From Nitrospira sp. (GTDB lineage Bacteria; Nitrospirota; Nitrospiria; Nitrospirales; Nitrospiraceae): a stretch of DNA of 64,000 bases. Made by a program: the position numbers and the translations under genes. Location: the NCBI GenBank assembly GCA_016788885.1, contig JAEURX010000027.1, forward strand, positions 1-64,000, read 5' to 3'. Below, one piece after another: positions 12,848-22,314 of the stretch (the first letter of the stretch is position 1; each line of letters starts with the position of its first letter). Under the pieces are notes generated by a model, which searched no databases, was not told the origin of the DNA, and was given only the letters and a program-made list of their open reading frames with translations.

Positions 12848-15661
12848 CTACTCTCGCTCATCGGACTGAAGACGGATAAGAGTTGCCAGCGCTTCTTGGT
12901 AGCGTTCCGGCAGGTTCTTAAACCGTTTCCGACACCCGACCAATGCGGCCTCGGCGGAGGCATAGGTGGCGACGACCTTCTTCAGATGCTCAACATATTC
13001 CTTGAGCTTGACCTCTACCAGCCTGGTGAGCCCTGGCTGACCAGCCAAGGTCGATGCTGCCGCCCGCTGGTCGCCTTTCGTTTCAACCATCGCCTGGAAA
13101 CACATGCCCTTCAACCGTTGCATCACCGTACTGCGATCCCATCCTAACGTGGTGCCGGTCGCCTGTAAGTCGAAGCTATGGTCGCGCAGCACCCGCAATA
13201 ACGCCTGATCGCTTTTCCTCGGGTCTCCATCCGCTTCTGACGGTAGAGCCGAAGGAACCTCAGTCGTATCGCGTGGAGAGAGAAGCGCCGTTCCGGTCAA
13301 TCGCAAGTCCTGCTCCAAGATCGTGTGGCCCTCTGCCAGTATCACGACGTTTTCAAGACACCGTTTAAGTTCCCGTACGTTGCCCTTCCAAGGCCAGCCC
13401 TCGAGGCGCTCCATCGCCCCTTGTGAAAGGACCATCCTGCTGCGTCCGCTCTTCGCGGTAGCCTCCTCAACAAACGCCATCGCAAGTTCTGCAATATCGT
13501 CGTGCCTTTCCCGCAGCGGCGGCAACTGCAGTTCGATACCATGTAACCGATAATACAGATCTTCCCGAAACCACCCTTCCGCAATGCCCCTTAGAAGGTC
13601 CCGATTCGTCGCGGCCACAACTCGCACATCGACCGCGACAGCGTTCCGATCTCCAAGACGGGTGACAACCCCTTCCTGCAAGACTCGCAGTAATTTCGCC
13701 TGTAGGTCGGGACGAAGATCGCCGATCTCATCAAGAAAAATAGTCCCCTTGTCGGCTTGGATAAAATGTCCCTGGTGATCGTGCACTGCTCCCGTGAATG
13801 AACCTCGGAGGTGGCCGAAAAGCTGGCTCTCGAAGAGGTCCGGAGGCACAGCCGCCATGTTCACCGGCACAAACGGGCGTGCAGACCGCGCGCTAAGCCG
13901 ATGGACGGCCTGAGCAAATAATTCCTTGCCTGTACCGGCTTCGCCGAGTATCAGAATCGGAGTCGAGGTACCTGCCGCTTTTTTCAGATCCTTCCAACAA
14001 CGCAGCATGGTCGGATCTCTGGTGAGGATACCGAATTGGGCGCATTCCTCCGCCAATGTCTGCAGTTCTCCCTGCGCGACAGGCGAGCGATGCAACTCGG
14101 CCGCTTGAATACTTTCTAAACGCGATTCTAGTTGCCTCACCGCTTGCCGGGATTCTGTCGCCTTGCTTTGAGCCACCTTCAAATCTCGCTGCAGGGACTC
14201 CAATACGTCGCGCAGTTGCGCCGTTTGGGTTCCTCCCGACAACGCCTCCGCCCGCGCCTGCTCAAGGTCCTCTTCCAATCGCTCGACTCTTGTCTCACGC
14301 TCCACCAACCGTTCTTGCCTTCCTGCCAATTCACGGTGGAGCGAGAGGCGCTCATCCTCGAGTTCCCGAATTCGCTCGGCACTCGCCCACCTGGTCCAGC
14401 CGAGCGTCAGGCCGGAAGCCCCGACAAGTGCCATCAGGGGGACGACAATCGGCATCACAATTCCGCCAAAGACAAATCCGCCGACCGCGGCAACCACATA
14501 GGCAACGCCGGTTGCCATCACGGCGACGAACCCCATCGCGAGCGAAAGTCCAAGCAGGCACCATGAGGCCCACACACCGGTCACCAACACGAGCCCCCAC
14601 TTCAGCCAGGCAGGACTGCTCCTCAGGGCGTCCTCATTGACGACCGTATTAAATAGGTTGGCGAGAATGAACCCGCCTGGTGCCTTTAATTCGAGTGGCG
14701 TTTGCCGCTTGTCCGAACCCAACGCCGCGTGTAGGATCAACACGGCTTTGCCGGCAACCTGTTCGCGAAGTTCCTCCTCACGGCCTTCTTGAATGGCATC
14801 CCATACATCCACCAACGGTAGATAGGGAAACGGCCCTTCCTCCCAGCGCCCCGCATACTTGACTAAGATGTCGCCCTGTTCATCCACAGGAATGGAGATG
14901 TTGCGTGTGTGGCCGTCAGGAAATGTTGCGCCTTGAAACGTCAGCGAATGACCCTGGCTCAACGTGATCTGCTCCGCCGACACCCGGAGATAGGCAGCCG
15001 CCAGCGCCACTCCCATCGAGGGAATCGCTTGCCCATCGGCATTCACAAACGACGGAATACGTCGGTAGACGCCATCGGCATCTGACATTGCCCCGATGTG
15101 GCCCACGCCGCGGGCAGCACGAAGGAGACCCGGCAGGGGACCGACTATGTGTTCACCGCGGGGGAGTCTCTCAAGAACTCCAGGTTCAAACGTCGGAACG
15201 AATCGCGCCAACTCATTTCGAAGTGGGATGGTTCGCGTCGAGGCCACTCCAGCATGATCCACCAGAAACTCTGGGAGTGGGAATAAGACGTTACCGGCCC
15301 GCGTTGCAGCCTCAATCAACGCACGATCGCTACTCGAACCGCCACGCACTTCCGGTGTCATTTCACCAAAATGAAAATCCAAGGCCACGACCTGAGCACC
15401 AGCACGATGCAACCCGGAAATCATAGTGGCAAACACCGCACGATCCCAAATCCCCACACCGAATCGAGCATCACTCTCGGCATCACGGCCGATGAGGAGA
15501 AGGCGCCCGCTGTCGGGCGTAGCCCGATGCCACTGCGCGCGAAGGTCGAAGGTCTTGGATTCCCAGGATTCAATGAGGTTGGGGGCGACCAATGTGAGCG
15601 CAGCAAGAACGGTCGCAACCGTGAGCCCGATGACAAGACTGGTCACCCAAGAACTTTTCAT
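12848..15661 (-). CDS. Membrane-bound CHASE2 sensor with sigma-54 activator (AAA+) domain and Fis-type HTH
   Basis: A 937-residue one-protein signalling device. It has an N-terminal membrane segment (about 6-28), an extracytoplasmic CHASE2 sensor domain (about 30-335), three membrane spans (about 352-418), a long coiled coil (about 427-520) and a sigma-54-interacting AAA+ domain. In that domain Walker A is GEAGTGKE (573-580), the sigma-54 contact loop is GSFTGA (620-625, the usual form being GAFTGA) and Walker B is GTIFLDEIGDL (639-649). A helix-turn-helix region follows near 830-865 (LQATGTTLGWDRSTVMQRLK) and about 70 more helical residues end the protein. It should turn on sigma-54 promoters in response to a periplasmic signal. 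Being last in the lipoprotein/protease cluster suggests it controls or monitors it. The Gly-Ser change in GAFTGA is tolerated in some activators. Confidence 0.95.
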   Translation of the reverse strand: MKSSWVTSLVIGLTVATVLAALTLVAPNLIESWESKTFDLRAQWHRATPDSGRLLLIGRDAESDARFGVGIWDRAVFATMISGLHRAGAQVVALDFHFGEMTPEVRGGSSSDRALIEAATRAGNVLFPLPEFLVDHAGVASTRTIPLRNELARFVPTFEPGVLERLPRGEHIVGPLPGLLRAARGVGHIGAMSDADGVYRRIPSFVNADGQAIPSMGVALAAAYLRVSAEQITLSQGHSLTFQGATFPDGHTRNISIPVDEQGDILVKYAGRWEEGPFPYLPLVDVWDAIQEGREEELREQVAGKAVLILHAALGSDKRQTPLELKAPGGFILANLFNTVVNEDALRSSPAWLKWGLVLVTGVWASWCLLGLSLAMGFVAVMATGVAYVVAAVGGFVFGGIVMPIVVPLMALVGASGLTLGWTRWASAERIRELEDERLSLHRELAGRQERLVERETRVERLEEDLEQARAEALSGGTQTAQLRDVLESLQRDLKVAQSKATESRQAVRQLESRLESIQAAELHRSPVAQGELQTLAEECAQFGILTRDPTMLRCWKDLKKAAGTSTPILILGEAGTGKELFAQAVHRLSARSARPFVPVNMAAVPPDLFESQLFGHLRGSFTGAVHDHQGHFIQADKGTIFLDEIGDLRPDLQAKLLRVLQEGVVTRLGDRNAVAVDVRVVAATNRDLLRGIAEGWFREDLYYRLHGIELQLPPLRERHDDIAELAMAFVEEATAKSGRSRMVLSQGAMERLEGWPWKGNVRELKRCLENVVILAEGHTILEQDLRLTGTALLSPRDTTEVPSALPSEADGDPRKSDQALLRVLRDHSFDLQATGTTLGWDRSTVMQRLKGMCFQAMVETKGDQRAAASTLAGQPGLTRLVEVKLKEYVEHLKKVVATYASAEAALVGCRKRFKNLPERYQEALATLIRLQSDERE

Positions 15662-15700
15662 GGTTTCCTGAACAATGAGTGAGAGGGCAAGGCCACTTGC

Positions 15701-16345
15701 CTAACAGTTCCGCCCAGGATCCGGATGCGCTCCCGGCGCGCCTAACATGTCCGGTGGCTTGCAAGGAGCCGACGGCTTCAGTGGTTTACCGATAGGGTCC
15801 AGACTCTCCACCTTCTCCGCCAGCGCCCGGACTGATGCCTCCACCTCTGCGGTCTCAGGCTGGCGCTTCGGTTTTCTCCCAAGCGCTTCGTCCATCTCGT
15901 CCCCCGAGGCCTTGGCTCGCTGTCGTGTCGCCGCAAATAGCTTTTCTTCCATGTCTTTGGTTTCTTTATAGAGTGCTTCGATCTCCTTCAATCGCGCGTC
16001 ATATTCGGCCTTATCGACCAAACCAGCGTTGTAGCGATTACAGAGTTCGACATAGCGCGCGATGGTCCCATGGACGACCTTGTCCCAAGCCACCCCCGTC
16101 GTCCGGCTGAAACCGATGGATGGAATGATGTTGAAAATAAACTGGGCGACGGTGAAGGCCGCGGACACATTCATCGATTTGGTCTCGTAGACGGAACAAT
16201 CGAGTTTCGTGGCAGGCGGCTCGACTGCCACGGCGGCCGTCAACCCTGGACCACTTGCGATCAGCACCGTCAACAGGGCTGCACAACAGGCCTGTCCTTT
16301 TCCCCACGCTCGCGCCGACAACCATTTTCGACCTATCGCTTCCAT
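15701..16345 (-). CDS. Secreted protein of unknown function in the lipoprotein/protease cluster
   Basis: A 214-residue protein with a signal peptide (hydrophobic CCAALLTVLIASGPGLTAAV, probable cleavage near AVAVE). The mature part has a short hydrophobic stretch (FTVAQFIFNIIPSIGF), a charged helical region likely to form a coiled coil (about 105-150) and a Pro-rich tail. Cys appears at a few positions after the signal peptide (LDCSVYE, ELCNRY, near the C-terminus), allowing disulphides. AAGGAG lies before the ATG. It starts 9 bp after the protease stop, so the two are co-transcribed. No family recognised. Confidence 0.75.
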   Translation of the reverse strand: MEAIGRKWLSARAWGKGQACCAALLTVLIASGPGLTAAVAVEPPATKLDCSVYETKSMNVSAAFTVAQFIFNIIPSIGFSRTTGVAWDKVVHGTIARYVELCNRYNAGLVDKAEYDARLKEIEALYKETKDMEEKLFAATRQRAKASGDEMDEALGRKPKRQPETAEVEASVRALAEKVESLDPIGKPLKPSAPCKPPDMLGAPGAHPDPGRNC

Positions 16346-16354
16346 GACTGCTCC

Positions 16355-17422
16355 TTACCGACGCTTGCGAATTTCGCCCTGCATTTGCTCCATCTGTGTT
16401 TCCAGATCTTCGCTGACCTGCGTCAACCCGCGCATCAACCGATCCAAACTGAACGGCCGTACCGGCGGTAGCCCAGGACCAGCTTCCGGCTTCGCCTCAG
16501 GTTGATTTTCCAACACCGTCGCCGGTTGCGGCTTGGCACTCGACTGAGTGCGCCCGGAGCCGGCATCATTGCGCGGCGGAACTTTCTCGGCTTCGGTTGA
16601 TGGCGTGGGGTCTTTTCTCACCTCACCAGGCGGTGGAGAAGATTTCGCATAGGCCACCTGCACGCCCTGCTTCGCCAACCAGTCTTTGGCCACACTCGAC
16701 TTCACCGCGAAGCTGATGCTCGTGATAGCCAAGCCGTCTTTCGCCTTTCGCGCCATGGACGTATTGACACCGATTTGTTGCCCATGTTCATCGATGAGTG
16801 GACCCCCGGAGTTGCCGCGATTAAGCCCCGTTTCTGTCTGGAAGACATGCTTCCCCGGCACATTGGTGAAATTCTCCCATTCCGCACTGATCACTCCGGT
16901 CGTCAAACTCCAGAGGCCCCCTTGCTCAGGGTGCCCGATCGCAAGGACACGCGACCCAATGGCGATGACTCCAGGATCGCCCATCGGCAGGACCGGAAGC
17001 GTGGAAGCGGATCCCTCCACTTTCAACAAGGCGAGATCCAATTCCGGATCATGGGCCACCAAGGTCGCCTGCAATCGACGGGTGAGGTCGTTCTTGTCGT
17101 TCCCCGTGACCCGATCGGGTCGCAAAAAAACCCACAGCTTCTGATAGGGAGCCTTGGCCTCTCTGTCGAAAATCACATGCGAATTCGTTAGGACAAGACC
17201 GGATGGATCGATGATGGACCCGGTTCCGGACATTGCACCGTCCTCCGAACTGGCGACGACCAACACCACCGCCGGAGCGGCGCTGGCATAAATTTGAGCC
17301 GGCGTGGAGGCCCCGACCGGAGCGGCAAGACACAGAATGAATCCAACCATCACCCACAAGACACCGGGATGGGTCAGAAGAGCTATGCCCTTGTCGTGTT
17401 TCATGCTGCACTCGTCCATCAT
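16355..17422 (-). CDS. Trypsin-like periplasmic serine protease (HtrA/DegP-type catalytic domain, no PDZ)
   Basis: A 355-residue exported protease. After a signal peptide (about 1-38) comes a chymotrypsin-fold domain with the triad His82 (LVLTNSHVIF), Asp129 (DPELDLALLKV) and Ser205 (NRGNSGGPLI). Unlike DegP/DegS it has no PDZ domain. A Pro/Glu-rich linker leads to a short C-terminal helical segment (RLMRGLTQVSEDLETQMEQM) that may mediate oligomerisation. The start is ATG 17422, because GGAGAAGAAC precedes it; the frame extends to 17476 without a ribosome site. Cluster position suggests quality control or processing of the neighbouring lipoproteins, an inference. Confidence 0.9.
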   Translation of the reverse strand: MMDECSMKHDKGIALLTHPGVLWVMVGFILCLAAPVGASTPAQIYASAAPAVVLVVASSEDGAMSGTGSIIDPSGLVLTNSHVIFDREAKAPYQKLWVFLRPDRVTGNDKNDLTRRLQATLVAHDPELDLALLKVEGSASTLPVLPMGDPGVIAIGSRVLAIGHPEQGGLWSLTTGVISAEWENFTNVPGKHVFQTETGLNRGNSGGPLIDEHGQQIGVNTSMARKAKDGLAITSISFAVKSSVAKDWLAKQGVQVAYAKSSPPPGEVRKDPTPSTEAEKVPPRNDAGSGRTQSSAKPQPATVLENQPEAKPEAGPGLPPVRPFSLDRLMRGLTQVSEDLETQMEQMQGEIRKRR

Positions 17423-17472
17423 GTTCTTCTCCATTGCCGGGTGGCCCCCCAGGAGGGAAGTCCCCCCGTTCC

Positions 17473-17976
17473 TCACAACACCTCGAATTCGATCTCTTTG
17501 ATGCTTCGCGCTCCCTGTGTATCCGCCACACTGATGCGCACGATGTGTTTCCCCGCCGGAATTTTCGCTCCTTTGATTTGAATGCCCTCCGCTGTGGCAT
17601 AGTCTCGGAGCCGGTCGGTGATGTCGAATGGGAACAACTTCACCACGGTCACTTTCAGGCTACTTACATCGACCGTGCCTGTTTTCGGCACAAAGTTGAT
17701 CTGAATTTCGACCGGACCCTCCCCTTTCCCGCCGGCGTCGGGCTTGAGGATTTCGATGGTCGGCCCAAGGTTGCTTTCCTGCTTCCCCACATCGAGAAGT
17801 GTCCCCCCAGGCGCCTCAGCCCGAGGCGCCAACGCCGCCTCCTGTGGTGTGATGAGCCACTCGTCCGTCGATGACGTCGCCTCCACAGCTCCGACACAGA
17901 CCAGCCCGATGGACAGTACAACCCCAGCCACTCTCATTCGCATGCTGACAGAAGCACTTGGATTCATCTGTGTCAT
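17473..17976 (-). CDS. Secreted beta-rich (Ig/cadherin-like) protein, unknown function
   Basis: A 167-residue protein with a signal peptide (MRMRVAGVVLSIGLVCVGAV) and a mature domain that reads as a beta sandwich: GPTIEILKPDAGGKGEGPVE, VSSLKVTVVKL, DITDRLRDYA, IPAGKHIVRISVADTQGARS. The last segment is typical of the final strands of an Ig-like domain. ATG 17976 follows GGAGAACATC, the same leader pattern as the protease gene; the frame is open to 18162 without support. It may be a structural or adaptor subunit of the envelope system. Confidence 0.75.
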   Translation of the reverse strand: MTQMNPSASVSMRMRVAGVVLSIGLVCVGAVEATSSTDEWLITPQEAALAPRAEAPGGTLLDVGKQESNLGPTIEILKPDAGGKGEGPVEIQINFVPKTGTVDVSSLKVTVVKLFPFDITDRLRDYATAEGIQIKGAKIPAGKHIVRISVADTQGARSIKEIEFEVL

Positions 17977-18187
17977 GATGTTCTCCATTCGACTCATAGT
18001 GGAGATATGTTCATCCACGCGGATAGAGACGCCTGTTTTTCCGCGCTCTATCCGCTTGCATCCCGTTCTACCCTGCGCCCCTTTGCGGGCTAGCGAACTA
18101 ACCGGCTCCTCACAGACACCCATCAGTCGCGACCAGCCGTCTGATACATTTCGAGGCATCACGTTACGCGGTCATGGCCGAGACGTA

Positions 18188-18820
18188 TTAACTGCGCTTC
18201 CGTCGATCAAGTTCCTGATTCAGTTCCTCATGAGCTTTGTCCGCATTTTTCCTCACGAACTCTCGCATGTTGGCATCCAATTCTTTGAACTGTCCGCTGG
18301 CCGCGGCATAGCTTTTCATGATCTCCATAAATTGTTCGATATCGAGCCGCGCCAAGGCATAGGCTTCATTTCGCTGCGGATTTTCCCAATACTGCACAAT
18401 CTGCGCGCCGACCAGGGTCGCTTCTGTCACCTGTTTGAACGTGTCCTGAATATGCTGCTCCACACTCGTCTTATCCATGCTGCCTGCGGTCGTTTCAGCC
18501 AGGTATTGCTTCTGGAGCCCCGCGACATAGACCTGTAAGGTTGCCGCAAGGTCATTCCGAGATTGGCCTTCCGCCGCCTTCCGACGCAACGCCGGGTTAT
18601 AGACGCCCGCACTGTTGCCGACCCCATACAACACCCGACGCTCGCCGCTGAACGCCGCCCCCTTCTCGGTCACCCACTTCGGCAGATCCTTGACCTCTTG
18701 AATCGGCGTATCCGTCCTGGCCAGAGGGCCACCTTGCTGGGGCTTTTGGCCCGCACATCCCACAACCAAAGTTGCCATCGCGAGTGTCCCCGTAATCACT
18801 ACCGTCTGTAATCGCGTCAT
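18188..18820 (-). CDS. LPP20-like lipoprotein
   Basis: A 210-residue lipoprotein. The signal peptide ends in the lipobox VVGC, followed by a short linker and an LPP20-type domain. Its marks are DLPKWVTEKGAAFSGERRVL, YGVGNSAG, then a long amphipathic helix of the R-N-D-L-A-A-T-L-Q-V-Y-V type and a YALARLDIEQFMEIM strand-helix. The C-terminus is a charged helix. AGGAGGAG precedes ATG 18820. Function of the family is poorly known; members occur in flagellar or outer-membrane settings. It is one of three LPP20-like proteins in this cluster. The 18821-19082 gap contains no gene. Confidence 0.82.
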   Translation of the reverse strand: MTRLQTVVITGTLAMATLVVGCAGQKPQQGGPLARTDTPIQEVKDLPKWVTEKGAAFSGERRVLYGVGNSAGVYNPALRRKAAEGQSRNDLAATLQVYVAGLQKQYLAETTAGSMDKTSVEQHIQDTFKQVTEATLVGAQIVQYWENPQRNEAYALARLDIEQFMEIMKSYAAASGQFKELDANMREFVRKNADKAHEELNQELDRRKRS

Positions 18821-19082
18821 GTTTCGACTCCTCCTGTAAGAATGATTGCCCATCTCCGACTCCCTTCGTCTCTGATCACTCCAGATCGTGATGCAGGAAC
18901 TTCTGAGCAACGTTCGTTCCTGCGCCATTTATCACGCTAACGCTCTGATTGATAAGCGAATTCATGCATCCACCGACTCGAAACCCCGCTCGACCAAAAC
19001 TTCGCTCCCCGCACAATTCGGGGATCATTCCGCTGTCGCGTGGGGGAATTCCTGGTTTCTGCCACGTGTCACTCCCTCCGCG

Positions 19083-20420
19083 CTAGGGCGCGGCGATGGT
19101 CGGCGCACTGATCCGATTCACGAACAGGTCATCATAGGGTTGGCTTTCCTTATCCAGCACATTGGATTCACTTGCGAGCAGCGCAAGATTCGGTTTCAGC
19201 AGCGAGAGGTTCACGACAATGCGCTTCATACGTGCAACTGCAGGATCGCCGCCCATACTGGCGATCTGCCTCAATTCTTGCCCGACTCTCGGGATCGCCC
19301 TCGGCAGATGCACTCCAACAATGACCGAGAGGAAGCGCGTTCCCCCTAGCAGCCCCTGTGCGGTGTCAACCACGGCTTGGACATTGATGGCCAATGCCCG
19401 TTGTTCGACGGTGAAGGCGCCGGCTTGGTTCTTGATTTGCCCCAAAGCGATGCTTAATTGCTGTAAAGACACCTGGTACGCGCTGACCGCTTCGTCATAT
19501 TCTTTCTTCTCCGCCTCGAACTGCGTTTCCAACTCCTGAAGGTCTTTGCCTGATGCACCATCATTTCCCTTTTGTACGGCTTCTTCTGCCGTCGACGGAT
19601 TTCCGAACGATTGGCCTTTGAGCTGGCGAATTCTTTGGGCAGACTCCTCCACATCCCGATAGGCCCGTTCACACGTTTCCTCTCCCTGTAACACCGCCGC
19701 TCGAAATTCCTGAAGGTCCTCGCGATTCTCCGCCAGCGCCAATACCGCCTCCATCACATTGGGATGGAACTCGGCTGCCTTTCCATCGAACTGAGCACTA
19801 AAAATTTCCCGTTTCGGGATGAAGCCTGGATGATAGTGAAGCAGGCGAAAGAAATTCTTGTCGAACATGGGGTCGTACCCCTTCCCGAGGACCTTCTCTC
19901 CGATCGCATGCACATCGTCCTCGGCCGGGGCCTTCGAACGATAACTTCGCTCGTAATAGAGATCTGGTGGTGAGGTAAACAGCCGTCGTTGCAACTCCAG
20001 CGCACGGCCTGTCCAGGGCGATGGCTGGAACCCACGAGCCGACGCATACACGACTCGCTGCTGATAGGTTTCTTGGAAGGCGCGATTAAAATTTTCCGCG
20101 TTCAAGGTAAGCGTCCCCTTCATCTCCTGCGGCCACAATGATCCGGCAGACAAGGGCAGCCCTTGAAGCATGAGTTCCCCCAACTCGATCAATCGGGCTG
20201 CGGTATTGACTCTCTCCAGAGACGCTTCCACGGTAGGCGTCTCCTGACTCGCGGTCCAGGCCTCATGCCAGCAGGGCATTCCACATTTATGCACCTGCCA
20301 AGGTTTCATATCCATAAACATCCTGGTGCTTTCACAGCCCACCACAGTACTCATGAGGCCAAGTGCCAACACTCCTGATGACCCGATTCTTCTGATTCGT
20401 CCCCATTTGGCTCGCATCAT
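19083..20420 (-). CDS. Large lipoprotein of unknown function
   Basis: A 445-residue lipoprotein: signal peptide with lipobox VVGC (MSTVVGCES). The mature part has a compact N-terminal region containing CGMPCWHEAW, a helical central region (residues about 230-345, with QLKGQSFGNP and QELETQFEAEKKEYDEAVSA likely coiled coil) and a C-terminal helical part (LSVIVGVHLPRAIPRVGQEL). The ATG pair at 20420/20417 follows GGAGGAAGA. It lies 44 bp after the next LPP20-like gene's stop. No known family recognised. Size and anchoring suggest a scaffold in the periplasm. Confidence 0.8.
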   Translation of the reverse strand: MMRAKWGRIRRIGSSGVLALGLMSTVVGCESTRMFMDMKPWQVHKCGMPCWHEAWTASQETPTVEASLERVNTAARLIELGELMLQGLPLSAGSLWPQEMKGTLTLNAENFNRAFQETYQQRVVYASARGFQPSPWTGRALELQRRLFTSPPDLYYERSYRSKAPAEDDVHAIGEKVLGKGYDPMFDKNFFRLLHYHPGFIPKREIFSAQFDGKAAEFHPNVMEAVLALAENREDLQEFRAAVLQGEETCERAYRDVEESAQRIRQLKGQSFGNPSTAEEAVQKGNDGASGKDLQELETQFEAEKKEYDEAVSAYQVSLQQLSIALGQIKNQAGAFTVEQRALAINVQAVVDTAQGLLGGTRFLSVIVGVHLPRAIPRVGQELRQIASMGGDPAVARMKRIVVNLSLLKPNLALLASESNVLDKESQPYDDLFVNRISAPTIAAP

Positions 20421-20464
20421 TCTTCCTCCGTGTTATGTGGAAGCCGCCAGAGACAACGGCGCCC

Positions 20465-21439
20465 TCAATCCATCATTTCCAAGTCCTTTTTCATGGTCAG
20501 TTGCACCTTGTTTCGACAGTCTTCAGCCGCTGCGCGATCGATCGTTTGCACCTCCGCCCTGGCTTCGGCTCTGGCTTTGCATCGAACGTCGAAGGACGAC
20601 ACCTCTCGATCCTGAAAGCGTAGTCTTCCTGTCACACGAAAGTTGCGCTGACGAAATTGCCTATCGCCCGATAGCTGCTCCTTTTCCAGTGATACCGTCA
20701 TCGCCCCGAAGATCGTGTTGGCGCGAGTTTGGCACTCAGCCTTGGTACTGTCGGCCGCGCACACTTCCAACCGCGCGTCGACCGGTACGACAATGAGATC
20801 CTCGCGGAGCACCTTCTCGAGATGCCCCACGAGCAGGCCCGCCATCTCGATGGAGGGAGGAGACAGGTTGAACATCATGACCCGCCGGAACTCAACTTTA
20901 TCCGGCGATAACGTCAGCAACACCCAGACCATGCAGCTACCGCGATCGAGCCATCGTTGCTGGACCCTTGCCCCTTTGAGCGTTTGTTTGGTTTTTAGTT
21001 CTGTCTTTTGGCGAATTTGTGTTTGTTCTTCTTCTCCACACTGTCCTTCGCAGAGATTGTGGGTCAACTCATCAAAAATCTTCACGCTGATTTCGGAAGC
21101 AAGACTGCTCCGAGCACCATCCTCCGCCGCACGAATCTGTTTTTCAGGACTCTCACTCGGACCGGCCTGCCCCACCCCGACATAGTCTGGCGTGTCCGGA
21201 CGGATGGTTATCCATGGAGGCCTCGGACTCTCGGGAAGAAACTCGCATTTGCCCGCACCGGTCTCGTTCCTTTCCACAACAAGATCCGCCCGACTGGCCG
21301 ATCCACCAGCCGTCGTCTGGCATCCGGCCAACACACCGCATACCACAAGCACGATCACGCCTTTCAGCGCGCTGATAGAACGATCCAACCATAGAAGAGA
21401 GCCCATCGGCCCGTATGACGTTCGTAATATAGGCATCAT
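20465..21439 (-). CDS. LPP20-like lipoprotein, 324 residues
   Basis: A lipoprotein with lipobox LAGC (VCGVLAGCQTT) and an extended LPP20-like domain: PDYVGVGQAGPSESPEKQIR, then ARSSLASEISVKIFDEL and a WVLLTLSPDKVEF strand. A second domain (about 200-324) has several Cys residues and ends in a helical, charged tail. GGAGTGAGAG before ATG 21439 overlaps the stop of the upstream gene (3 bp gap), so the genes are translationally close. Function unknown; probably a partner of the other cluster lipoproteins. Confidence 0.8.
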   Translation of the reverse strand: MMPILRTSYGPMGSLLWLDRSISALKGVIVLVVCGVLAGCQTTAGGSASRADLVVERNETGAGKCEFLPESPRPPWITIRPDTPDYVGVGQAGPSESPEKQIRAAEDGARSSLASEISVKIFDELTHNLCEGQCGEEEQTQIRQKTELKTKQTLKGARVQQRWLDRGSCMVWVLLTLSPDKVEFRRVMMFNLSPPSIEMAGLLVGHLEKVLREDLIVVPVDARLEVCAADSTKAECQTRANTIFGAMTVSLEKEQLSGDRQFRQRNFRVTGRLRFQDREVSSFDVRCKARAEARAEVQTIDRAAAEDCRNKVQLTMKKDLEMMD

Positions 21440-21442
21440 CTC

Positions 21443-22282
21443 TCACTCCGGATTCTTCTTGAGATCCTCAATGCTCTTCTGGTTTTGCATTCCCCGATCC
21501 ACGCGTGCGAGGGCTTCGACATACAGATCAGACCGTTTCAGATCGATGGCTTTCCGAAGATCATTCAGCGCCAGTTTGAACTGGCCGGTGACTTCATACG
21601 CAATCGCCCGGTTGTACCAAGCGCGATGTTCAGAGGGCTTCTCCTTCACCTGTTTGCCGAAGCTCTCGACGGCCAGTGCCCAATTGCCGGCTCCGGCAGC
21701 CGTCACCCCAGAGTCGTTGTCTCCGTCGACGGGAAGAAACATGCGGATTTCTGTCCGTTTCACTGGAAGGATGGCCTTCGCTGTGCGATTCATGACACGG
21801 TCGATCAAGACGTCGCGGACTTCGTTCGGAGGGGCGCCTGGCCTGTTGGTGTGTTCACTCACTACTTCCTGATGAATTTGGTTCCCCATGTACCAGGCCG
21901 ACACGTCGGCATTCAGCGTACCGGAACCCAGACTAAGTGCGCAGGTCGTCACGCTTCCCTTGATCGTGAGCGTCTCCTCCGGTTCTGAAAGGCCAGGAAC
22001 GGCAACCGTATATACTCCCGACTCAGTTACCTTCGTGATGAGTTTTGGCTTCAGTGGCTTCGCACACTCCACAGAACCTTGAAATTCTTCAACGTCTATA
22101 TCCTTCACCTTCACGGGGATCTGAACTTTTGGCGGATGCATCACCTTCACCAACAACTGCTTTCCCTGACAGGCCGTCAACAGAAGCGCCAACCCAACCA
22201 TTCCAATGACAGCCGGAATGGCACGGCTGATACCAGCCAGTGTTCCCTTCTGCTTTTTCACCGGCCCTGACCCTATGGACAT
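21443..22282 (-). CDS. TPR-like lipoprotein
   Basis: A 279-residue lipoprotein. The signal peptide ends in LTAC (ALLLTACQGK). A beta-rich N-terminal half (VKVKDIDVEEFQGSVECAKP; TLTIKGSVTTCALSLGSGTL) is followed by a C-terminal tetratricopeptide-like unit (NWALAVESFGKQVKEKPSEH; AWYNRAIAYEVTGQFKLALN). TPR units bind proteins, so it may be an assembly factor. AAAGGAGG stands before ATG 22282; the frame extends to 22396 without support. Gap to the first cluster gene is 32 bp. Confidence 0.82.
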   Translation of the reverse strand: MSIGSGPVKKQKGTLAGISRAIPAVIGMVGLALLLTACQGKQLLVKVMHPPKVQIPVKVKDIDVEEFQGSVECAKPLKPKLITKVTESGVYTVAVPGLSEPEETLTIKGSVTTCALSLGSGTLNADVSAWYMGNQIHQEVVSEHTNRPGAPPNEVRDVLIDRVMNRTAKAILPVKRTEIRMFLPVDGDNDSGVTAAGAGNWALAVESFGKQVKEKPSEHRAWYNRAIAYEVTGQFKLALNDLRKAIDLKRSDLYVEALARVDRGMQNQKSIEDLKKNPE

Positions 22283-22314
22283 CGTTTCCTCCTTTCCACG
22301 TTTCCTACGTGCGT

